A DNA stretch of 64,000 bases from Wolbachia endosymbiont of Oedothorax gibbosus (lineage in GTDB: Bacteria; Pseudomonadota; Alphaproteobacteria; Rickettsiales; Anaplasmataceae), in contig NZ_OW370567.1 of the NCBI RefSeq assembly GCF_936270435.1, forward strand, positions 1,499,973-1,563,972. Reading direction: 5' to 3'. Position numbers and translations under genes: made by a program. Every line of letters begins with the position of its first letter. Within the stretch, counting starts at the first letter, position 1. The notes under the pieces are model-generated. The model was given only the letters and a program-made list of their open reading frames with translations, made no database searches and was not told the origin of the DNA. This document shows, piece after piece, positions 27,140 through 35,694 of the stretch.

Positions 27140-28060
27140 GTGGACCTCGGTTCAATCATTGAAAAATGGTATGAGTGGCTGAGGTGCAACAGATTTTATT
27201 CACCAAACACTTTAGAGTCATACATGAGGGACTTGAAGGATCTTATAAGTTTCCTAAATACTCACATTGGTGGAGAAGTGAATGTTGGCACTTTGGAAAA
27301 ATTGAGCGTACCTGAGTTAAGAAGTTGGCTTACCTCTCGTTACGCAAGAGGTGTAAATGCAAGATCTAACACTCGAGCACTCTCAGTAATCAGAAATTTT
27401 TTCAAGTACATAAAAAGCAACTACAATATAGACAATGAAGCTGTATTTTCCTTGTCAAGGCCGATTCAGAGAAGAACTCTGCCCAAAGCATTATCAATAC
27501 CTGATATAAAAACTTTGGTGAAAGAAATGAAATTATCTGACTTGGGTGAACCTTGGGTGATAAAAAGAGAAATTGCGATTATCGTCCTGCTATATGGTAC
27601 AGGCTTAAGAATCAGTGAAGCGTTGAACCTTAGGGTTAGTGATATTAACAATGAAAGTTTAATAGTAACAGGTAAGGGAGATAAACAAAGGCAGGTATTC
27701 ATTCTTCCGGTAGTAAAAAAATGTATACAGGAATATGTAAAAGCTTGTCCTTACCTTGATGAAGCACAATATCTCTTTGTGGGAGTAAGGGGAAAAAAAT
27801 TGGGAAGAACTTATGTGGCCAATCGTTTGCAGAAAATAAGGAGAATGTTAAATTTACCAGAAATTTTATCTCCACATGCATTTCGTCATAGTTTTGCTAC
27901 TCATTTGCTTCAGGAAGATATTGACATAAGATCAATACAACAACTGCTTGGTCATTCGAGTCTTGAGACCACTCAAGTTTACACTCACCTCAATTATCAA
28001 GATGTTTTTAATATGTATAAGAATTTCCAACAGAGTTTGGAGAAGAAGTCAAAACTTTAA
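27140..28060 (+). CDS. xerC: tyrosine recombinase XerC
   Basis: 306 aa from GTG 27140, two bases after lpdA. It resolves chromosome dimers at dif. N-terminal SAM-like core (RFYSPNTLESYMRDL) and the complete catalytic set: Arg in YGTGLRISEAL, Lys in VTGKGDKQRQV, His-x-x-Arg in SPHAFRHSFATHLL, His in LLGHSSLETTQ and the nucleophile Tyr in VYTHLN. The last four bases overlap the convergent ankyrin gene. Confidence 0.92.
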   Translation: MDLGSIIEKWYEWLRCNRFYSPNTLESYMRDLKDLISFLNTHIGGEVNVGTLEKLSVPELRSWLTSRYARGVNARSNTRALSVIRNFFKYIKSNYNIDNEAVFSLSRPIQRRTLPKALSIPDIKTLVKEMKLSDLGEPWVIKREIAIIVLLYGTGLRISEALNLRVSDINNESLIVTGKGDKQRQVFILPVVKKCIQEYVKACPYLDEAQYLFVGVRGKKLGRTYVANRLQKIRRMLNLPEILSPHAFRHSFATHLLQEDIDIRSIQQLLGHSSLETTQVYTHLNYQDVFNMYKNFQQSLEKKSKL

Positions 28061-29568
28061 CTTCGTTCTAAACCACCAAGCTGAGTGCTTTCAACATCAC
28101 TAAGTATTGTGTTTGCTTTATATAAACTATGACATCCTACTAAAAAAAGAACCAGTGCAACTGCTGTAAGACAAGCACCTATTACTAGATAATCGTATAA
28201 AATTGCTAAACCTACACAACCAGTCAATGCTCCAGATAATATAAAAAATGCATAAGCATAGTTGCTTTGTTTTTTACCAGGGGAAATTGCTTGTGAGGAT
28301 TTTTCGTTTTTATTACTCAGACTTTTAGTACGGATTTCTGATGAAAGCCTATCTCTTTCTTCCCTTACTTGTTTCAAATCTCTTTTTAATTGTGAAATTT
28401 CGACAGTGTCACTTGCTCTTCCATACACAATTCTATTAAGTCGAGTTACTTCATCATTTAGATCATTAATCTTCGTTTGTTGACTTAATTTTTCTTGTTT
28501 TACTTGTTTCAAATCTCTTTCTAACTGTGAAATTTTGCTAGTTTTATTCGTTAGCTCTTGCTCTTTTTCTTTAAGTTGAGTTTTTGTTTTTTCAAGTTCT
28601 TCTACAAGTTCTTTTACAAACCCCTCAAAATCTTTTGGTATATTATTCGTATTTGCAGGAAATTTCTCATTTAAATAATTTGTAATAGATTCGATTGGAT
28701 TATCAACATCCCTCAACGCAGCAGTAACAATTGCACGATTTATGAAACAATTATCTTCTACTAATTTTTTTACATCATCTAAATCTTTTTTATTAATAGC
28801 ATCGGTTAATCGCTCTGTAATAGCTTGTTCAATTATTTTCTTCACCCATGGATTTCGCTCTATAGCTTGTATTGGCTTTATTTGACTAAAATCTAGGTCT
28901 TTATGTTTTAAAAGTTTAGTCAATACTTCTTCGTTATCTCCTATTATTCCTCGTAAACACGATTCGATAATTAAGCTAAGTGGTGTTTTTATTCTTCCAT
29001 CTTGGGTTCTTCTCCAGCAATTAGGATTAAGCTCTTGATTCAATAGTGTTTCCGCTTGGTAAATGTTTCCACTAGAAAGAGCAGCTAATAATTCTTTTCC
29101 TTTTCGTGCTTTTTGTATTTCTATTATCAAATGTTCAGCACGATTTTGCCTAGCACACTCACTAGGACTTTGATTTTTCTTATTGGTTATATTAGTGTTT
29201 ATGTTTGGGTGACTAAGCAAAAGTTGTAACGTTTTCTTTTGTTGAAAGCACATTGCTAGGTGTAAAGCTGTATCGTCATTACTTTTTTCACAAATATTAA
29301 CATCTATTCTCTGGTGCAGTAGAAGTAACCTAATCATATTCTGATATTCTTTTTTAAAGCCTGCAGACAAATTAGTAACTATGGACACCAAAGGTGTCAT
29401 GCCTTCTTTATCAAACGCATTAACATCCGCACCCTCTGCCAGAGCTTGTTTAAAACCTTCTAGGTTTTCATCATCAATAGCCTTAAATAACTTTTGTGTT
29501 GGCGTATTAAGTGACTCTTGGGTTCTTTCTGATCCAGTCATACCTACTCTACTTCTTTCCCAAGACAT
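28057..29568 (-). CDS. ankyrin-repeat, coiled-coil membrane protein
   Basis: 503 aa. Residues 25-155 contain ankyrin repeats (GFKQALAEGADVNAFDKEGMTPL, DDTALHLAMCFQQKKTLQLLL, NKKNQSPSECARQ). A more degenerate helical repeat block runs to about 290. Residues 315-415 are a coiled coil rich in Lys/Glu/Gln with a duplicated ISQLERDLKQVKQE / ISQLKRDLKQVREE unit. Two transmembrane helices lie near 435-490 (YAYAFFILSGALTGCVGLAIL, LTAVALVLFLVGC). Such proteins are common in Wolbachia and are suspected host-interaction factors. Here the C-terminal hairpin would anchor the ankyrin and coiled-coil part to a membrane. Function unknown. Confidence 0.85.
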   Translation of the reverse strand: MSWERSRVGMTGSERTQESLNTPTQKLFKAIDDENLEGFKQALAEGADVNAFDKEGMTPLVSIVTNLSAGFKKEYQNMIRLLLLHQRIDVNICEKSNDDTALHLAMCFQQKKTLQLLLSHPNINTNITNKKNQSPSECARQNRAEHLIIEIQKARKGKELLAALSSGNIYQAETLLNQELNPNCWRRTQDGRIKTPLSLIIESCLRGIIGDNEEVLTKLLKHKDLDFSQIKPIQAIERNPWVKKIIEQAITERLTDAINKKDLDDVKKLVEDNCFINRAIVTAALRDVDNPIESITNYLNEKFPANTNNIPKDFEGFVKELVEELEKTKTQLKEKEQELTNKTSKISQLERDLKQVKQEKLSQQTKINDLNDEVTRLNRIVYGRASDTVEISQLKRDLKQVREERDRLSSEIRTKSLSNKNEKSSQAISPGKKQSNYAYAFFILSGALTGCVGLAILYDYLVIGACLTAVALVLFLVGCHSLYKANTILSDVESTQLGGLERS

Positions 29569-29653
29569 ACTAAACCTATCTAATAATTTACTAATATAAT
29601 TATGTAAAAGAAAAGGAAAATTGCAAGCGATTTATTCAAAATCCTAGAATTAA

Positions 29654-30592
29654 TTACGACTCTAAAAACTTCTCTGCATCAAGTGCAGCCATGCACCCTG
29701 TTCCTGCGGCAACTACTGCCTGGCGATATACCTTATCTTGAACATCACCTGCAGCAAATACCCCTGCTTTACTAGTTAAAGTTGTTCCAGGTTTTGTAAT
29801 GATGTAACCCTGCTCATCCATTTCAACAAAGCCTTTAAAAATACCCGTATTTGGTGCGTGTCCGATTGCAATAAACACTCCATCCACTTTCAATTCTTGA
29901 GCTTCCGTTGATTTAACTATAATACCAGTAACTTTTTTCGGATTTTCTTCTCCAAGAATCTGCTCTACGGTATGGTTCCACATTACTTTTATTTTATCAT
30001 TTTTAAAGAGTCTATCTTGCATTACTTTTTCCGCTCTTAATTTATCACGCCTGTGTATTAATATCACTTCTTTGGCAAATCGAGTTAAAAATATTGCTTC
30101 TTCAACAGCGGTATTTCCACCACCAATCACGGCTACAACTTTATTTCTAAAAAATGCACCATCACAAGTTGCACAAGCTGAAACTCCGTAACCTTGAAAT
30201 TCCTTTTCACTCTTGAGACCAAGCCATTTTGCTTGCGCACCAGATGCAATTATAATTGCATTCGAGTAGTAGTCATTGGTATTACCAGAAGATCTAAACC
30301 TATACTCATTAGAATCCTCAAGTTGTTCAACGCTTTTTATCTCATCATCTATTATTTTTGCTCCAACCTTTTCTGCATGCAACCTCATTTGCTCCATTAG
30401 TTCTGGACCCTGTATTGAAACAAAACCAGGATAGTTTTCAACATCTGTAGTAATTGTAAGCTGACCACCAGGCTGCATTCCCGTTACTACAATTGGATCT
30501 AAGTTTGCACGTGCTGCATATATAGCAGCAGCATAACCTGCTGCCCCAGATCCAATAATAAGAACTTTTGTACTAAATTTATAATTCTTCAC
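29654..30592 (-). CDS. trxB: thioredoxin reductase
   Basis: 312 aa FAD/NADPH enzyme. FAD-binding GSGAAGYAAAIYAARANL at residues 13-30, redox CATC in VSACATCDGAFF (about 138-141), NADPH-binding VIGGGNTAVEEAIFLTR, and GVFAAGDVQDKVYRQAVVAAGTGCMAAL at the end. It overlaps the 3' end of the peroxiredoxin gene by 14 bp, so both enzymes of a thiol-peroxide pathway are made from one transcript. Confidence 0.96.
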   Translation of the reverse strand: MKNYKFSTKVLIIGSGAAGYAAAIYAARANLDPIVVTGMQPGGQLTITTDVENYPGFVSIQGPELMEQMRLHAEKVGAKIIDDEIKSVEQLEDSNEYRFRSSGNTNDYYSNAIIIASGAQAKWLGLKSEKEFQGYGVSACATCDGAFFRNKVVAVIGGGNTAVEEAIFLTRFAKEVILIHRRDKLRAEKVMQDRLFKNDKIKVMWNHTVEQILGEENPKKVTGIIVKSTEAQELKVDGVFIAIGHAPNTGIFKGFVEMDEQGYIITKPGTTLTSKAGVFAAGDVQDKVYRQAVVAAGTGCMAALDAEKFLES

Positions 30593-31178
30593 TGTATGAG
30601 TTTAGATAATCAGCTACTCCTTCATCGCTTGCCTGCATTGCTGGCTTACCTTTTTTCCACCCTGCTGGACATACTTCACCATGCTCTTCATTATGTTTAA
30701 TTGCATCAACGATTCTAATGAATTCATCGATATTACGCCCTAAAGGCAAATCATTTATCGATTGATGACGTACAATAAATTTATCATCAATAACGAAAGT
30801 TGCTCTCAGCGCAATTGAGTCATCATATAAGACCCCATAGTCTCTTGATATAGACTTTTTGATATCAGACACTAAAGTGTAGCTAATCTCTCCAATACCA
30901 CCATCATTAACTGGAGTGTTTCGCCATTTATAATGTGAAAATTTTGAATCTACACTTACTCCTATAACTTCAACACCACGTTTTGAAAAATCCTCTATTT
31001 TATTACTAAATGATATCAACTCAGTTGGACAGACAAAGGTAAAATCAAGTGGATAGAAAAAAAGGACAGCATACTTATTTTTTATGCGCTCACTCAGACA
31101 GAAATCATCAACAATTTCTCCGCCGGAGAGAACAGCTGGAGCAGTAAAATCGATAGCAGATTTTGTTACAAGATTCAT
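30579..31178 (-). CDS. typical 2-Cys peroxiredoxin
   Basis: 199 aa AhpC/TSA-family peroxidase. Peroxidatic Cys in FTFVCPTELISF (about residue 50), resolving Cys in EVCPAGWKKGKPAM (about 170), and the Arg of LRATFVIDD. It lies upstream of trxB and overlaps it, which suggests a thioredoxin-dependent peroxidase. The HGEVCPAGW tail is standard for robust 2-Cys enzymes. Confidence 0.94.
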   Translation of the reverse strand: MNLVTKSAIDFTAPAVLSGGEIVDDFCLSERIKNKYAVLFFYPLDFTFVCPTELISFSNKIEDFSKRGVEVIGVSVDSKFSHYKWRNTPVNDGGIGEISYTLVSDIKKSISRDYGVLYDDSIALRATFVIDDKFIVRHQSINDLPLGRNIDEFIRIVDAIKHNEEHGEVCPAGWKKGKPAMQASDEGVADYLNSYSEEL

Positions 31179-31339
31179 AATTGACCTATTCTTTTAAAAC
31201 AACTCTAATTTTACACTTGATGAATTTATATGCAAGTTTTCTTTAGTTTTAGCCCTATAAAAACTTCCTAAAATAGCTCTTCTTTTTTACCGATAAGATA
31301 CAATCCAGATTGGACACTGAGTTGGTGAGTATAAAATTC

Positions 31340-31471
31340 TACGTCATTCCACCATGAACCGTCATACCGCCGCGGTATCTCTTAGCATAATCCCACTAAC
31401 ATGTAGCGGGATGACGATTGTCAGGGTGTCATCCCAGTGCCCTGACTACTTGGATCCAGAAAAAAGAATGG
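31340..31471. repeat. palindromic elements, two types
   Basis: A palindromic arm pair ATCCC(A/G)CTA...TAGCGGGATGAC at about 31390-31417, preceded by GTCATACCGCCGCGGTATC, and a worn second type with TCATCCCAGTG...TGGATCCAG at 31429-31460. The first type recurs at about 54417-54465. They fill the gap between the peroxiredoxin gene and IS982 copy 3; no gene is seen in 31179-31490. Confidence 0.65.
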
Positions 31472-31490
31472 TGTCATGCAAGCCCCTATG

Positions 31491-32471
31491 ACCCCAGTTA
31501 TGGATTAACCAACGAAGTAAAGCTGAGAAATACAGGGCTTTTTCGATTGCATTGAATAAGAAATGAGGGTAGAAAAAATATGTACCAAGAAATTTACTGT
31601 GGATCTATGCCGAGTGTGCTCAAGTTCAAATTTGTTTTTTAGGCAGCCAAAAACCGTTTCAACAATCGATCTTTTCCCTAGTAAAATCTTCTCTTTCAGC
31701 GAAATCAGTGCATTTTTCATACCTTTTTTCACTTTAGTGACGAGTTTTAGACCTCTATCGAATAGTTTCTCAAAGAGCTCTTTCTTTATATAGCCCTTAT
31801 CTCCAAACAAAAGTCCAGTTAGTTTTTTGGTTAGAGTTGGTACAGGTTTTCTGTCATCGACGTTACCTCTGGTTAGCGTAACACCTTGAATTTCACCTAT
31901 TTCATTGATTACTACATGTAATTTAAAACCAAAAAACCAGCCGTAAGTATTCTTTCCTAACTCTGCTAATCCTTTGAAAACCTTATTTCTTGAGATTCTT
32001 TTTCGATGGCATACTGCTATTGAAGTAGAATCTATGTAGGAAATCCCGGTCATTTTTGCTTGTTCACAAAACCATTGCAAAAGTAATGCTAAATACCACA
32101 AAACTCGCGGCTTTAAGGCAATAAATCTGTGATATGAAGGCAGCTTTGAAAACTCTGATCTATAGAATAACTGAAGATAACAAAGATAAAAAGCCTTGAA
32201 GTTTTTACATGGTGATTTATGGTATAATAGGATTATGGTTAGAATTTCTGAGTGCGCTATTTCTGGTACTCTGGTTGGTTTTTTGCCGTTTGATAAGAAC
32301 CTATTTGCAAAATTATCATCTACCGCACGACAAAAATCCTCGACGCAACAGTACAGTTCTGTAATATCTTTCTTCATGTGTAACCTCTTATTATTACTAA
32401 AATACTCGAGTTTACCCTGTTTCCCTCTTCTTAGTTATACTTTTATCTATTTTCTAATCCATAACTGAGGT
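31491..32471 (-). mobile_element. IS982-family insertion sequence, copy 3 (no target duplication)
   Basis: 981 bp, the same as copy 2 apart from one base upstream of the start codon (ACACATG instead of CCCATG). The flanks do not match (CCTATG left, TGGAAA right), unlike copies 1 and 2. The right flank is the middle of trmB and the left flank is an unrelated palindromic element, so a rearrangement through IS copies is likely. Confidence 0.93.
31505..32377 (-). CDS. IS982-family transposase (intact)
   Basis: 290 aa, same protein as that at 19796-20668 with all catalytic blocks. The base change just upstream of the ATG does not touch the GAGG ribosome site. Confidence 0.96.
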   Translation of the reverse strand: MKKDITELYCCVEDFCRAVDDNFANRFLSNGKKPTRVPEIAHSEILTIILLYHKSPCKNFKAFYLCYLQLFYRSEFSKLPSYHRFIALKPRVLWYLALLLQWFCEQAKMTGISYIDSTSIAVCHRKRISRNKVFKGLAELGKNTYGWFFGFKLHVVINEIGEIQGVTLTRGNVDDRKPVPTLTKKLTGLLFGDKGYIKKELFEKLFDRGLKLVTKVKKGMKNALISLKEKILLGKRSIVETVFGCLKNKFELEHTRHRSTVNFLVHIFSTLISYSMQSKKPCISQLYFVG

Positions 32472-32843
32472 TGGAAAGAGAATAAAGAATCTTTCAACAC
32501 TGTTGTCAGGAAAATTTGCAATCAATTCTCTTGCATCTTCTGTCCATATTAAAATGTTTTTTATGTTTTGTATTTCTATGTTTGTTAGCAAGCGAGAAAC
32601 CCCCTTTAAGTAGGGCTCACATCCTATAAATAATAGATCAGGTTCATTGAGCACCTGGTAAAGCATATTTTCACCGTTGCCAAAGCCTATTTCTACCAAT
32701 ATTCTTTTTTGTGAATTTACAATCTTCTCTATAGATTCCTTGCTGTTTTGAATAGAATATCTTTCCAATATTTCATCAACATCCGGTTTTAGCCTGGACC
32801 TTCTGGAGAACGATCTGATCCACTTACTATTCTTAAATAGCAT
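32472..32843 (-). pseudogene. trmB: tRNA (guanine-N7)-methyltransferase, truncated
   Basis: First 124 residues of TrmB, which makes m7G46 in tRNA: RSFSRRSRLKPDVDEIL, the SAM motif VEIGFGNGENML, FIGCEPYLKGVSRLL, WTEDARELIANFPDNS and FFILFP, where the IS982 begins. The substrate motif DPWPKRRHHKRR and the rest (about 100 residues) are absent. They are not on the other side of the IS. Start ATG 32843. The five codons after FFILFP belong to the IS end. Confidence 0.92.
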
Positions 32844-32922
32844 ATTCTTGATACATATATAATTTTCTCACTATATTTTATATAGCTTAAACAATTCTCG
32901 AAATGAATTAACGAAAAATTAC

Positions 32923-32950
32923 TTGTCAATAATTGTTAATATTATATAAT
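32923..32950 (+). promoter_or_regulatory. promoter of rpsA
   Basis: TTGTCA (32923-32928), 16-bp AT-rich spacer, TATAAT (32945-32950), 32 bp before the rpsA start. Good sigma-70 match. Confidence 0.6.
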
Positions 32951-32982
32951 ATGTGAGTTCTAATAAAGTTTAAGTTAAAGGT

Positions 32983-34635
32983 ATGAATAATAATAATCCA
33001 TCTGTAAATTTGCCGATTACTATCAGAAAGCTATCATCAAACAAGTTTATAGAAGAGATATGTCAAGGCCAATTTGAGGATCAAGATAATGCCTTGTTCG
33101 AAGATTCTTTTGTTAACAAAATTAAAGAAGGAGATGTGGTAGAAGGTGTAATTACAAGAATAAACCCTAACGACGTTGTAGTTGATATTGGTTTAAAGTC
33201 TGACGGGAGAATTCTGATCAAGGAACTCGGTTGTAATGATGAGATCATTATTGGCTCGAAAATTAGAGTTTATGTGGAAAGAATTGAAGATTATCATGGT
33301 AATGTTGTTCTTAGCCGTGAAAAAGCAATTAGGGACGAAAAATGGAATAAGTTCGAAGAAGATACAGTTACAAGGGCTGAAGTAAGCGGAGTTATTAAAC
33401 GCTCAATTAAATGTGGCTTTATTGTTGATCTTGGTGACGGAATAAGCGCTTTTTTACCGCTGAGTCATGTGGATTTGAAGCAAGTAAAAGACGCGAAGCA
33501 CCTTATTGAAACTGAACAAAAGTTCATCGTGCTTAAAATGGATAAGAAGCAAGGTAATATTGTAGTATCAAGAAAGCTGGTGTTAGAAAAATTGCACGCT
33601 GGTGAAAAAATTAAATTTTTAGAATCTTTAAATGAAGGCGATATAATAGAAGGAAAAATAAAAAGCATCACTCATTACGGTGTATTTGTCGGCATTCATG
33701 AATCAGATGTAGTGGGAGTTATAGATGGATTGTTACATATTACAGATATCTCTTGGAGTAGGGTAAGTCATCCATCTGCAGTTTTTGCTTGTGGCCAGAC
33801 TATAAAAGTTAAAATTATAAAAATAGATAAGGAAAATGCTAAAATTTCCTTGGGTGTGAAGCAGCTAGAAGATAGCCCTTGGCAAGATGCAGAGTCAAAG
33901 TATCTGGTTGATAGTGTGCATAAGGGTCATGTAACAAGTATAGAAGATTATGGATTGTTTGTTGAGCTTAGACCTGGAATTGAAGGTTTAGTGCACTCGT
34001 CGGAAATAACTTGGGTTAAGAGCAATTTACCAGTTAGTAGCCTTGTGACAAGGGGACAAGAAGTATATGTAAAAATTCTCAGTATTGACATTGCTAAGAG
34101 TAGGATGAGTTTAAGCATGAAAAGGTGTGTAGACAACCCTTGGCAAGTATTTATCAATAAATATCCTCCTGGTTCTATTGTTTCTGGTGAAGTGAAGAAT
34201 AATACCGGCTCATATGTATCTGTTGTTTTCAGTGATTCTGAAATAGATGAGAACGTAGAAGGGACAATATATGCGAAAGATTTAAGTTGGTCTAAAAATG
34301 GTTCAGATGAGATAAAGAAGTATAATGTAGGTGATAAAATAGAAGCAAAAGTAATAAGGGCTAACGTGAATCGGGCAAGAATTTATCTTGGAATAAAACA
34401 AATAGAGTATGATCCTCTTGAAGAACTGATAAAGAAAGTTAAGGTAGGCGATAAAATACAGGTTATTGTAGGTAAGAGAGAAGATAATGGACTAGTCGTT
34501 GAAGTTGAGAACGATGTAACCCTTCTAATAGATCAAGAGCATTTACCGGAAAATAAAAAGTTCTCTATGTCAGAAAAAATAGAAGTTGAAGTATTGGGTG
34601 TTGAAGAATATAACATAGTATTATCTGCTAAGTGA
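32983..34635 (+). CDS. rpsA: 30S ribosomal protein S1
   Basis: 550 aa with six S1/OB-fold repeats starting near residues 48, 133, 216, 305, 395 and 480. Examples: GDVVEGVITRINPNDVVVDI, GDIIEGKIKSITHYGVFVGI, KGHVTSIEDYGLFVELRPGIEG. S1 binds mRNA and the 30S subunit to start translation. Repeats 5-6 are more diverged, as in other Rickettsiales. It is followed at 29 bp by an HU-like gene. Confidence 0.95.
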   Translation: MNNNNPSVNLPITIRKLSSNKFIEEICQGQFEDQDNALFEDSFVNKIKEGDVVEGVITRINPNDVVVDIGLKSDGRILIKELGCNDEIIIGSKIRVYVERIEDYHGNVVLSREKAIRDEKWNKFEEDTVTRAEVSGVIKRSIKCGFIVDLGDGISAFLPLSHVDLKQVKDAKHLIETEQKFIVLKMDKKQGNIVVSRKLVLEKLHAGEKIKFLESLNEGDIIEGKIKSITHYGVFVGIHESDVVGVIDGLLHITDISWSRVSHPSAVFACGQTIKVKIIKIDKENAKISLGVKQLEDSPWQDAESKYLVDSVHKGHVTSIEDYGLFVELRPGIEGLVHSSEITWVKSNLPVSSLVTRGQEVYVKILSIDIAKSRMSLSMKRCVDNPWQVFINKYPPGSIVSGEVKNNTGSYVSVVFSDSEIDENVEGTIYAKDLSWSKNGSDEIKKYNVGDKIEAKVIRANVNRARIYLGIKQIEYDPLEELIKKVKVGDKIQVIVGKREDNGLVVEVENDVTLLIDQEHLPENKKFSMSEKIEVEVLGVEEYNIVLSAK

Positions 34636-34664
34636 TAAGGTTTACTTATTTTGATTTCATATAA

Positions 34665-34943
34665 ATGGCAACAAAGTCTGATATAATAGCGAGGGTAGCA
34701 AAAAGACATCCTTTTTTAGATAAGATTGTTATAGCAGCTATAGTTGATAGATTTTTTGGGATACTTTCAAGCACATTGAAACATCATAATAGAGTTGAAA
34801 TTAGGGGGTTTGGTTCTTTTTCAGTTAGAAGTTATAACTTGAAAGAAACAAGCCATTTAATGTTACAGAAGTTTACAAAGAATCAATACTTTAAAACATA
34901 TTTTCGTAGCAGTAAAAAATTATCTGATTTGATAAATGAATAA
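34665..34943 (+). CDS. HU/IHF-family DNA-binding protein (IHF beta-like)
   Basis: 92 aa, TKSDIIARVAKRHPFLDKIVIAAIVDRFFGIL then VEIRGFGSFSVRSYNLKE, the typical beta-arm lead-in. Distal of it the arm motif (usually GRNPKTG) is altered to SHLMLQKFTKNQY, so DNA contacts differ from canonical IHF. Downstream of rpsA, where ihfB is found in many proteobacteria; that context supports IHF beta over HU. Confidence 0.82.
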   Translation: MATKSDIIARVAKRHPFLDKIVIAAIVDRFFGILSSTLKHHNRVEIRGFGSFSVRSYNLKETSHLMLQKFTKNQYFKTYFRSSKKLSDLINE

Positions 34944-35015
34944 AAATTTATACCATAAATAAGATGAAAGTAGGGGTTTGAGTCTATACTGTACGATAGA
35001 AATTTTTAGCACCAT

Positions 35016-35342
35016 ATGCAAGTAGTAGAAATAGTTATACGTAATAACACATACAAAATATCTTGCGAAAGTGGGAAGAAGAGCCATTTATTACGCCTTG
35101 CTAATAGTTTTGATAAGCTAGTTGGTTCTGTATCTCAAAAAACTGGAGGTAAGGGTTCGGATGCATTAAATTTCTTACTTGCAGCACTAATTCTTGAGGA
35201 TAAAATTTTAGAATTAACAAAGCGGTTGGATGAAGCAAATCAAGAGCGTGAAAAGTATAGAAACGAGAAAAGAATAGAATATACTGAGGTACTAGATAAG
35301 GTAAATAAGATTATCACTAATCTTGAATGCATAAAGGATTAG
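35016..35342 (+). CDS. zapA: cell division protein ZapA
   Basis: 108 aa. ZapA cross-links FtsZ filaments. The N-terminal VVEIVIRNNTYKISCESGKKSHLLRLANSFDKLV and the SDALNFLLAALILEDKILEL helix match the family. The C-terminus is a coiled coil. The 72-bp gap before it shows no 6S RNA. The end overlaps the convergent sdhE by 26 bp. Confidence 0.85.
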   Translation: MQVVEIVIRNNTYKISCESGKKSHLLRLANSFDKLVGSVSQKTGGKGSDALNFLLAALILEDKILELTKRLDEANQEREKYRNEKRIEYTEVLDKVNKIITNLECIKD

Positions 35343-35595
35343 CTTCAATAAAGCAAGCAATTAAATTGACTATCTGACTATTTAAGCCAGGAGGGAGGTT
35401 TGTCTTACGAGTTATGTAACAATATAATTCGTAATCATCAAGATCAACTATTTTTTCGTATTCGATTAGTTCGCTTAAGGAAAATTTATCAAGATATTTC
35501 AATGCGAAATGCCCTAAAAGTATATCGGTTTCTTTGCAACCCCTATGCCAGCTTCTATACATTAATTTTCTTCTGAGTAGTGAGGTATCTGTCAT
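35317..35595 (-). CDS. sdhE: FAD assembly factor SdhE
   Basis: 92 aa of the SdhE/SDH5 (DUF339) family, which helps attach FAD to succinate dehydrogenase. Key motif RSWHRGCKETDILLG (RGxxE), then YEKIVDLDDYELYCYI. The C-terminal tail is longer than in E. coli. Convergent with zapA. Confidence 0.9.
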   Translation of the reverse strand: MTDTSLLRRKLMYRSWHRGCKETDILLGHFALKYLDKFSLSELIEYEKIVDLDDYELYCYITRKTNLPPGLNSQIVNLIACFIEANPLCIQD

Positions 35596-35636
35596 TACAA
35601 TTAAACTTTTTTTAATTTAAAAGTTAAACTAAATAC

Positions 35637-35665
35637 TTGTCAAGCGAGGCGCGTTTTAATATACT
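35637..35665 (+). promoter_or_regulatory. promoter of the rseP-bamA-skp-fabZ cluster
   Basis: TTGTCA (35637-35642), 17-bp spacer, TATACT (35660-35665), 29 bp before GTG 35695. Confidence 0.55.
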
Positions 35666-35694
35666 TAACATTTTGTTAAGATCTAAGTATACAG

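Noticed and set aside
34944..35015. 6S RNA upstream of zapA
   Set aside because: The gap is 72 bp, too short, and shows no long bulged hairpin.
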